A stretch of DNA of 5,277 bases from contig JAGBXG010000217.1 of NCBI GenBank assembly GCA_017629415.1, positions 1 to 5,277 on the forward strand. Reading direction: 5' to 3'. Both the position numbers and the translations under genes were made by a program. The notes beneath the pieces were generated by a model, which saw only the letters and a list, made by a program, of their open reading frames with translations, searched no databases and was not told where the DNA came from. Of this stretch, positions 1-5,277 are shown in pieces. Origin of the DNA: Pseudomonadota bacterium. GTDB lineage: Bacteria > Myxococcota > Bradymonadia > UBA4248. Every line of letters begins with the position of its first letter. Positions within the stretch are counted from its first letter, which is position 1.

Positions 1-37
1 CAATTTTTTACGGTTCTGAAATTTACGAGCACACCTA

Positions 38-901
38 TTATTCTTCATAAGGCTTTAAATGTGCACTCCGGGAGTCGCCAACACCTCGAAGCAAATAAAA
101 ATCATGGCTGTCCATCCAGCAAGTCACACCGTCCATGCGCTCAATTTTCAGCCAATCTTCCACCGACGAAACGACTCCTACCGTGATGCCTGGCACAAAT
201 GCCGGATCCTCAACGCGAGGCGCATCATAACTGGGTTCATGCCGCAAAGACGATGTTTTCATCAAAACCCCATAAAGCCTGTCATCTGTCTGATAATGCT
301 GAAACGTAAACATCCCGATGCAAACCATAAAAATCGACAAAATGGCCATCAGCATGCCAAAAATAAATCGTGATTTTCTGAGTCTCGGAATCATAAAATA
401 CAATCCGATCATCAAGCAAAGCAATGTCCAGACCATGATGACAGCTGCATTGAGCTGGGCGCCAGAAAATCGATGTACGGTTTCCCAAACGAGATAATCA
501 GACGACTGACCGCGTACAAAAGCCGTATTCGGTGCAGTCTGATAAGCACGATGTTCAATCAACATTTGCAAATCATCGATCTCATTCTGTACTCTGGCAG
601 AATCCTTGACAATGCTGAGCTGCTTGAGATTGGCCATTGCAGCCCCTAAATTCCCTGCTCGATAATGCGCGATGGCAAGATTGTTCAGCAAATCAGGTTG
701 CAGCGTCGACCAGCCTTCTTCCGTCATTCGAAGCACATATTGATGATAAACCCCTACCGCTTTCGTCGGTTTATCTTCATGAAGCAAATTTTTCGCTGTT
801 TGCTCCAGCTCAAGCAATTCTGCTGAAACAGACTGAGCTAACGCAGTATTCGCAGCACAAAAACATAAAATGCATGATAAAAATATCGATATCAGACGCA
901 T
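38..901 (-). CDS. batE: BatE-like protein: signal peptide, TPR-like helices, two TM segments, SH3-like C-terminus
   Basis: This 287-residue protein is probably an inner-membrane component of the Bat (aerotolerance-type) system. A signal peptide covers residues 1-22, with a hydrophobic core and a likely cut after ANTALA. Residues about 26-115 are helical and TPR-like: LNNLAIAHYRAGNLGAAMAN (73-92) matches a TPR helix pair. Two hydrophobic segments follow at about 151-171 and 179-200, separated by the basic loop RLRKSR, which should be cytoplasmic. This puts both the TPR part and the C-terminal part in the periplasm. Residues about 208-272 (GVLMKTSSLRHEPS, then a VPGITV stretch and VEDWLKIER) look like a bacterial SH3 fold. 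This TPR/2TM/SH3 order is typical of BatE. An in-frame TGA lies four codons upstream, so this ATG is the first possible start; its ribosome binding site is weak. It lies 71 bases after batD with no terminator between. The family is well supported, but its molecular role is not known in detail. Confidence 0.8.
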   Translation of the reverse strand: MRLISIFLSCILCFCAANTALAQSVSAELLELEQTAKNLLHEDKPTKAVGVYHQYVLRMTEEGWSTLQPDLLNNLAIAHYRAGNLGAAMANLKQLSIVKDSARVQNEIDDLQMLIEHRAYQTAPNTAFVRGQSSDYLVWETVHRFSGAQLNAAVIMVWTLLCLMIGLYFMIPRLRKSRFIFGMLMAILSIFMVCIGMFTFQHYQTDDRLYGVLMKTSSLRHEPSYDAPRVEDPAFVPGITVGVVSSVEDWLKIERMDGVTCWMDSHDFYLLRGVGDSRSAHLKPYEE

Positions 902-972
902 ATGAAAACTTCAGCCTCTAAAGTTTCATCAATCTCTATAGCAACGCTTTAATGAACCATTTTTTATCTTTT

Positions 973-2355
973 TTATCTCAAAACCGCACAGATTTTGCCC
1001 ACCATGGCTTCCGGCAGAACATCCTGAGTACTGTATTTTGCCAGCTGAAGCTTTTGAATGGCATGCATAATGATTTCGGCATTTTCTGCCTCAAAATGTT
1101 CGCGCAACCATTGTTCAACCTCAGACATTGACGGACTGAACTCCCATTGATGACACTGCTTAAAGATTTCTTTGAGGACATCCAGCTGTTCTTGGGCATT
1201 CTTTGCACGCTCAAACCGCATAAAAAGCTGTTCCGTAAATTCATGTTTTTCATCCGCCATATTCTGATTTACGCTGCGCCTTCGTCCTGAAACAATTCCC
1301 CAGAGAGCCAGTAAAATCAACGGCGGAACGGCCATCCACATTAAAGAAATCGGTTCTTTTGCCGATGTTTTTTCCAGCTGAATCGGCACAATATCCCAAG
1401 CTTCAAGCTGCAATGTTTTTGCGCGCGCAGGGGACAAATTCAACGTTTCACTGGCGGCTTCGACATCCACTGTCAAAGATTCTGTGGCATACGTCAAATA
1501 TTGATGTGTGCGCGGATGAAAAGCCACTAGCTTGAAAGGATCAATTTCCCATCGACCAGGCTTCAACGCAAGCAGCTGAAAATGCCCTGTGATGACAGAC
1601 CTAAACTGTTCATTGACGATTTTTTCGTCCACCGTATCGATGACAAAGGGATAAATTTGAAAAGCTTCAGCACACGCTGTCAGTTCAAAAGGTGCCGGTT
1701 TGATGCCGGAAACAGGAGCGGTACCATGAATCTCAATTTGAATCGTGATGACATCCCCCACGCGAGCCGATGAAGAGGACAGCTTTGATTTGAGCTCAAA
1801 TTCCCCGACATTGCCGATAGCAAAATGCTCCGGTGCCGGACTGGGCGGAGGAATCACTTCAATAAAACGCGGCAAATGCGTAATCCATGGCTTGGATGAA
1901 ATATAAGGCACCTGAACTTTTAGCGTAGGCAACGGCAGCTTGCCCATTGCCGTAGGCGTTACGAAATAAACCGCAAACGGCTCCAATGTATAAGCTTTTC
2001 CATTCACAGACGCGTGGCTGGCCGGAGGCGCCGTTCCTTCAAGCGCATACCATTTCACAAAATCCGGCTCTTCAATATCGTAAAAAACCTGCCCACGCTG
2101 TGAGGATACATATACATCATACTGCACCCGAAGGGACTCGCCCAAATATATCTGATGCACAGGCACACGCATATCAATAAACATATCATCTGGAGCAGCA
2201 GTGATACGTGCATCATGAACTTGTGATGTCTGAATAACTGTCTGCGGCACAATCTGGGCTGAAGCAGGCATAGCTGCCAAACAAAGAAATGCCGCAGCCA
2301 TCAGCTGTACGGTCTGAAAAGTCTTGCTCAAAACCTGACTGAACACTGCGGACAT
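973..2355 (-). CDS. batD: BatD-family membrane protein with large periplasmic beta-rich domain
   Basis: This 460-residue protein matches the BatD (oxygen-tolerance) family. A signal peptide covers residues 1-33, with a likely cut after MPASA. The mature periplasmic part (about 34-335) looks like tandem Ig-like beta domains. The BatD hallmarks are VPVHQIYLGESLRVQYDVYV (65-84), the segment FAVYFVTPTAMGKLPLPTLK (127-146), and a second domain with ARVGDVITIQIEIHGTAPVS (197-216) and LLALKPGRWEIDPF (261-274). A single TM helix at about 337-355 is followed by SGRRRS, so the last 100 or so residues should be a cytoplasmic helical tail. It is rather short for a family whose members often exceed 500 residues. 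BatD is thought to act with BatA/BatB/BatE and a MoxR ATPase in an envelope complex; the biochemical role is unproven. The ATG is the first start after the in-frame stop of the preceding gene and has a good ribosome binding site. Translational coupling to the aminotransferase is likely. Confidence 0.85.
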   Translation of the reverse strand: MSAVFSQVLSKTFQTVQLMAAAFLCLAAMPASAQIVPQTVIQTSQVHDARITAAPDDMFIDMRVPVHQIYLGESLRVQYDVYVSSQRGQVFYDIEEPDFVKWYALEGTAPPASHASVNGKAYTLEPFAVYFVTPTAMGKLPLPTLKVQVPYISSKPWITHLPRFIEVIPPPSPAPEHFAIGNVGEFELKSKLSSSSARVGDVITIQIEIHGTAPVSGIKPAPFELTACAEAFQIYPFVIDTVDEKIVNEQFRSVITGHFQLLALKPGRWEIDPFKLVAFHPRTHQYLTYATESLTVDVEAASETLNLSPARAKTLQLEAWDIVPIQLEKTSAKEPISLMWMAVPPLILLALWGIVSGRRRSVNQNMADEKHEFTEQLFMRFERAKNAQEQLDVLKEIFKQCHQWEFSPSMSEVEQWLREHFEAENAEIIMHAIQKLQLAKYSTQDVLPEAMVGKICAVLR

Positions 2356-2363
2356 TCTTTCAT

Positions 2364-2369
2364 TCCCCT
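2364..2369 (-). promoter_or_regulatory. Ribosome binding site of batD, overlapping the upstream stop codon
   Basis: On the minus strand the aminotransferase TAG stop runs directly into AGGGGA, which lies eight bases before the batD ATG. The core matches the anti-Shine-Dalgarno sequence well. Sharing bases between the stop and the binding site suggests that ribosomes finishing the aminotransferase help initiate batD. An ATG lying between the site and the chosen start is out of frame with batD. Confidence 0.7.
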
Positions 2370-3810
2370 ATTTCTTTTCAGCTACTGACCGTTCATGACA
2401 GCAAACTTGAATGGATTCATCAAGCGCCTCAACAAAAGCTTCAAGACAAATATGATGAATGATGAGCGGCGGCGCAATAGAAATGACATGACTCCAAGGA
2501 CCGCTGGGCAGTAAAATAAACCCGCGATTGCGCATTTCATCCACGATACGCAAAGCCATTTCTGTCAACGGTTTCAAATCCGAATCGGCAAATTCTAAAG
2601 CCTGCATCAGACCGCGACCACGTGTTTCGGCAATCACTTGGGGATATTTGAGACGCAATTTTTCAAATTCAGCGGCAAGCCATGCGCCTTTCTGCCGCGC
2701 AGCTTCAGGCAGATTATCGCGCACCAGAATTTCAAGCGCTTTAAGCCCTACAGCACATCCCATGGGATTGCCCAAGAATGTGCTTGTATGAATGGCTTCT
2801 GCCGTATTGAGCGGCCATTTGGCCAAAACTTCCGGTGTGGCAATCGCCGCCGACAACGGAAAACCGCCCGTCATCGCTTTACCCAGACACATAATATCCG
2901 GCACGACATCTTCATGATTGCATGCGAACGTTTCCCCCGTGCGCCCAAAACCTGTATAAATTTCATCTAAAATCAATAACACACCATGTTTGGTACACAG
3001 TTCGCGCAATCCTTTGAGCCAGCCTTTGGGCGGAACAACGTCACCGCCACGCCCCTGAATCGGCTCGGCAATGATGGCTGCCACATTGCCCGCACCGCCA
3101 GACGGCAACGAAAGCAAACGCTCAATATGTTTGAGACAGGCAAAACCGCAGCTTTCTTTTTTTTGCCCAAAAGCACACCGCAAACAGTTGGCATAAGGCA
3201 CAAATGTCGTCTGCTGACAAATACGCGCACTAAACGGCGTTTTAAATTCATCCTGATGGCCTGTGACAGATAGCGCACCGTAACTCAAACCGTGATAACT
3301 CGATTCAAAAGCTATAAAACGCTGACGGCCTGTTGCCATTTGCGCCATTTTCATCGCCGTTTCTACAGCTTCAGCACCGCTTTGGCTTAAAAGGGCCCCC
3401 GACAGATTGCCCGGAGCCAAAGCCGCCAGCTGCTTGAGAAAGCTGATCTTGGTATCAGTCGGATAGACATCGCCCATTCCATGCATCAGACGGCGCGACT
3501 GCGTTTCAAGCGCATCACAAAGCTCGTCATTGGCATGACCATAAGCTGCCACCGCAAAACATGCCCCCATATCCACATAAGGCAGACCATCGGCATCCCA
3601 TAACATTTCACCTTTGCCATGAGATAACACCAAAGGATCGCGTTCAACACCGATTTCGCCCGCAAAACGCGCCCGGCGCGCCGTCAACCCCGCACATTCT
3701 ACTTGGGCAAGCGTATCCACTAGCACTGTAGAAGGCTGAACTTGGCCATAGCCACTTTTTTCATATTGTGCGCGTTTTGCTTGAATTTCCGATAAAATAG
3801 ATGAAAGCAT
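2368..3810 (-). CDS. Class III PLP-dependent aminotransferase (GabT-like), substrate unknown
   Basis: This is a 480-residue cytoplasmic fold-type I aminotransferase of subgroup III, which moves an amino group, usually the terminal amine of an omega-amino acid or diamine, to an oxo-acid. PLP-site features are all present: SQSGAEAVETAMK (142-154) for phosphate binding, YHG (172-174) stacking on the ring, AEPIQGRGG (248-256), LDEIYTGFGRTG (281-292) with Asp282 for the pyridine nitrogen, Schiff-base Lys311 in CLGKAMTGGFP, and HTSTFLGNP (341-349). A four-cysteine insert (Cys209, 212, 221, 225) resembles the one in some GabT-like and diamine aminotransferases. About 60 residues precede the core, making it longer than E. 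coli GabT (426). An in-frame TAA lies seven codons upstream, so this ATG is the first possible start. Candidate substrates such as 4-aminobutyrate, putrescine or lysine cannot be told apart by eye. It appears to head an operon with batD and batE, an unexpected pairing for a metabolic enzyme. Confidence 0.88.
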   Translation of the reverse strand: MLSSILSEIQAKRAQYEKSGYGQVQPSTVLVDTLAQVECAGLTARRARFAGEIGVERDPLVLSHGKGEMLWDADGLPYVDMGACFAVAAYGHANDELCDALETQSRRLMHGMGDVYPTDTKISFLKQLAALAPGNLSGALLSQSGAEAVETAMKMAQMATGRQRFIAFESSYHGLSYGALSVTGHQDEFKTPFSARICQQTTFVPYANCLRCAFGQKKESCGFACLKHIERLLSLPSGGAGNVAAIIAEPIQGRGGDVVPPKGWLKGLRELCTKHGVLLILDEIYTGFGRTGETFACNHEDVVPDIMCLGKAMTGGFPLSAAIATPEVLAKWPLNTAEAIHTSTFLGNPMGCAVGLKALEILVRDNLPEAARQKGAWLAAEFEKLRLKYPQVIAETRGRGLMQALEFADSDLKPLTEMALRIVDEMRNRGFILLPSGPWSHVISIAPPLIIHHICLEAFVEALDESIQVCCHERSVAEKK

Positions 3811-3847
3811 GTGTTTCTTCCCATGTTGAATATTTTAACAGGCCTCC

Positions 3848-3922
3848 CCCCTCTCCAAGGGAGAGGGACTTTGACCTCATCCCATGCCGCTTCGCGGTCG
3901 CCCTCTCCCAACAGGAGAGGGC
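3848..3922. repeat. Paired CCCTCTCC/GGAGAGGG palindromes with a central small hairpin
   Basis: Two hairpins share identical arms. CCCTCTCC at 3849-3856 pairs with GGAGAGGG at 3860-3867 around a three-base loop. The same arms recur at 3901-3908 and 3914-3921 around a CAACA loop, where an added G-C pair gives a nine-base-pair stem. Between them CCGC (3887-3890) and GCGG (3894-3897) form a third small hairpin with loop TTC. There is no T tract after any stem on either strand, so these are not classical terminators. The layout suggests a dispersed intergenic palindromic element, similar in look to GGGAGAGGG-type repeats familiar from many proteobacterial intergenic regions. Copy number cannot be judged from one window. 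Confidence 0.6.
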
Positions 3923-3931
3923 TGATAGATT

Positions 3932-3966
3932 CGCTGCGCTCATCGCAGCTCAAGCGCGCTTGGAGC
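3932..3966. repeat. Adjacent hairpin and 12-base palindrome
   Basis: GCTGCG (3933-3938) and CGCAGC (3944-3949) form a perfect six-base-pair stem with a five-base loop. Immediately after it, CAAGCGCGCTTG at 3951-3962 is a perfect 12-base palindrome, flanked by GCTC and GAGC, which extend it as an imperfect hairpin. These are probably part of the same composite intergenic repeat as the CCCTCTCC hairpins 10 bases to the left. A protein-binding operator is possible for the 12-mer, but nothing else supports that. Confidence 0.4.
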
Positions 3967-4046
3967 CAAAACAGTAGCATTTGCGAAGTGTTAAGTTCAC
4001 CCAAAGCTGAATGAAATACAAGGTTCCATTCCATCCCAAGTGGAGT

Positions 4047-4087
4047 CCGGAGCAAAGCCCCGGCGTGGTTTGGGGCAAAGCCCCAAA
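4047..4087. repeat. Two tandem stem-loops with the GCAAAGCCCC core, 3' of pepP
   Basis: CCGGAGC-AAA-GCCCCGG (4047-4063) folds with one A/C mismatch. TTTGGGGC-AAA-GCCCCAAA (4069-4087) is a perfect eight-base-pair stem. They share the ten-base core GCAAAGCCCC. The second lies six bases after the pepP stop in the direction of transcription. It is not a standard intrinsic terminator for pepP: on the minus strand the run of T comes before the stem and CCACG follows it. It may still protect the mRNA 3' end or mark a dispersed repeat. GGGGCTTTGCCCC units of this sort are common between genes in several proteobacteria (from memory, not checked). Confidence 0.5.
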
Positions 4088-4093
4088 AAAGAA

Positions 4094-5277
4094 CTACAAT
4101 GACTGACGCGCCAGCAACCGTTCGATATATTCGATATCTTTGGGAAGTTCAGCAGTTAGATTAACGGGGGCACCCTCCGTAATAAGAATATCGTCCTCAA
4201 TGCGTACGCCGATGCCGCGATATTTTTCGGGCACTCGCGGGTCATCTTCAGTAAAATAGAGACCAGGCTCGACCGTAATGACCACACCAGGCACCAAAGT
4301 TGCCGGCGTATCGTCGCCACGATGATAACCCGTGCCCACGTCATGCGTATCCATGCCCAAATAATGGCTTGTACCGTGAAAATAGAACGCAAAATCAAGG
4401 TTTTGGTCATAAATGACGTCAGGCGATTCAGTCAAGATGCCGAGATCGTGCAGACCTTGCGCAAAAACGCGGCGAACACAATCATGCGGCGATTTGAGAT
4501 GATTGCCGGCAATGCAAGTCTCAATCGCGGCTTTTTGTGCCTTGAGAACAAGACCGTAAATGTCCTTTTGAGCATCGGTAAAACGGCCATTGACCGGATA
4601 AGTACGCGAAATATCGCCGGCGTAATAGTCGACTTCCGCACCGGCATCAATGAGGATGAGATCGCCATCTTTGAGGGGATCGCGATTGGCCTCATAATGC
4701 AATGTCGTGGCATGCGCACCGCCGGCACAGATAGAACCAAAACTTTCACCAATAGCTCCTCGGCTGCGGAAACCGTGTTTCAATATGGCTTCGACTTCCC
4801 ATTCGCCCATGCCGGGACGCAGAGCTTTCATCACATCGAAAAAGCCTTGTGCGCTGATATGGGCTGCGCGTTTCATCGTCTCGATTTCATCGCTGTCTTT
4901 GACGCGACGCATTTCGGCCAAGATATCGCGGACATCGCACAGTGCGCGCGGTCCTTCAGAGGCACGGCGACCGCGATGACGCAAATTTTCCGTGATTTCA
5001 AACAGCATGGGCGCAAGCACACCCGACTGCGAAAAGTCGAAATACACCGAATCGAGCGAAAAAATGACTTCAGAAAGTACAGTTTTAAGGTTTGCAATAT
5101 CATAACCTTCGTCTGCGCCGAATTTTTCTTTTGCGCCTTCAATGCCATGGCGCGGCCCCACCCAACGTTCACGTTCGGGATATCGCGGCATCACAAAAAG
5201 ACGGAATCGGACAGCCTGCTCTGCACTGGCGATGACCGCAACGGCACCGGCTTCCTCAAGACCGCATAAATACAGCA
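4094..5277 (-). CDS. pepP: Xaa-Pro aminopeptidase, M24B family, 5' end outside the window
   Basis: This metallopeptidase removes an N-terminal residue that precedes proline and is normally cytoplasmic. The frame stays open to the window edge, giving 394 visible codons; in-frame residues LYLCGLEEAGAVAVI just inside the edge align with the E. coli PepP segment FTGFNEPEAVLVLI, so roughly 50 N-terminal residues are missing. The GTG/ATG codons near 5194 are therefore internal, not the start. The N-terminal creatinase-like domain runs to about 4900 and the pita-bread domain follows. All five dimetal ligands are visible: Asp at 4648-4646 in LIDAGAE, Asp at 4615-4613 in AGDISRTYPVNG, His at 4366-4364 in HGTSHYLGMDTHDVG, Glu at 4270-4268 in TVEPGLYF, and Glu at 4198-4196 in GVRIEDD. 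The substrate-site histidines around them are also kept. The C-terminus ends LLARQSL with a TAG stop, full length compared with E. coli. A 283-base repeat-rich gap separates it from the aminotransferase, so it is probably transcribed separately. Confidence 0.92.
   Translation of the reverse strand, partial: LYLCGLEEAGAVAVIASAEQAVRFRLFVMPRYPERERWVGPRHGIEGAKEKFGADEGYDIANLKTVLSEVIFSLDSVYFDFSQSGVLAPMLFEITENLRHRGRRASEGPRALCDVRDILAEMRRVKDSDEIETMKRAAHISAQGFFDVMKALRPGMGEWEVEAILKHGFRSRGAIGESFGSICAGGAHATTLHYEANRDPLKDGDLILIDAGAEVDYYAGDISRTYPVNGRFTDAQKDIYGLVLKAQKAAIETCIAGNHLKSPHDCVRRVFAQGLHDLGILTESPDVIYDQNLDFAFYFHGTSHYLGMDTHDVGTGYHRGDDTPATLVPGVVITVEPGLYFTEDDPRVPEKYRGIGVRIEDDILITEGAPVNLTAELPKDIEYIERLLARQSL

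Noticed and set aside
1..28. Possible start of a next gene on the minus strand (a GTG opening ten codons to the window edge)
   Set aside because: Only ten codons are visible, the start is GTG with no clear ribosome site, and nothing in the peptide is recognisable. No terminator is visible either, so the operon may continue to the left.
902..972. Gap between batD and batE examined for a terminator or promoter
   Set aside because: It is AT-rich with no stem followed by T residues and no properly spaced promoter; best read as an intra-operon spacer.
3832..3858. Weak promoter-like pair upstream of the aminotransferase on the minus strand (TTGGAG and TAAAAT)
   Set aside because: The spacer is only 15 bases, the -35 match is four of six, and it falls inside the palindrome. 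A promoter is expected in this gap, but this one is not convincing.
3720..4055. 111-codon minus-strand open frame across the aminotransferase start and the intergenic repeats
   Set aside because: It overlaps the true aminotransferase start in another frame, and much of it is translated palindromic repeat with no domain-like features.
5189..5194. GTG-ATG near 5194 as the start of pepP
   Set aside because: In-frame residues upstream of it still match the PepP N-terminal domain and the frame is open to the window edge, so these codons are internal.
4322..5269. Long plus-strand open frame (315 codons) opposite pepP
   Set aside because: It lies wholly antisense to pepP, which has complete family motifs; the antisense peptide is rich in Arg, Ile and Phe with no recognisable domain.

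Overview
The window carries four protein-coding genes, all on the minus strand, so it reads right to left. They are a 5'-truncated Xaa-Pro aminopeptidase (pepP-like, 5277 to 4094), a class III PLP-dependent aminotransferase (3810 to 2368), a BatD-family protein (2355 to 973) and a BatE-like TPR/two-TM/SH3-like protein (901 to 38). I see no tRNA, rRNA, CRISPR array, insertion sequence or origin.

The organism looks like a Gram-negative bacterium. Both Bat proteins have a cleavable signal peptide and are built to sit in the inner membrane with periplasmic domains. A good Shine-Dalgarno sequence precedes batD, and base composition is moderate. The BatD/BatE pair, the E. coli-type PepP and the GC-rich intergenic palindromes fit a proteobacterium in the broad sense. 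I cannot fix the class from this sequence.

Region by region. From 5277 to 4094, pepP encodes a metallopeptidase with every metal ligand intact; its first roughly 50 codons lie beyond the window edge. From 4093 to 3811 there is a 283-base non-coding gap full of palindromes: two near-identical CCCTCTCC/GGAGAGGG hairpins, smaller hairpins, and two GGGGCTTTGC-type stem-loops just after pepP. This gap probably separates two transcription units. From 3810 to 38, the aminotransferase, batD and batE form a likely operon. The aminotransferase stop codon lies 12 bases before the batD start and overlaps the batD ribosome binding site; batE follows after 71 bases.

BatD and BatE belong to the Bat (Bacteroides aerotolerance) set, which normally works with MoxR, a DUF58 protein and the von Willebrand A proteins BatA/BatB in envelope or stress functions. 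None of those partners is inside the window. The least ordinary points are the tight coupling of batD to a metabolic aminotransferase and the palindromic gap. I found no clear sign of an undescribed defence or mobile system.
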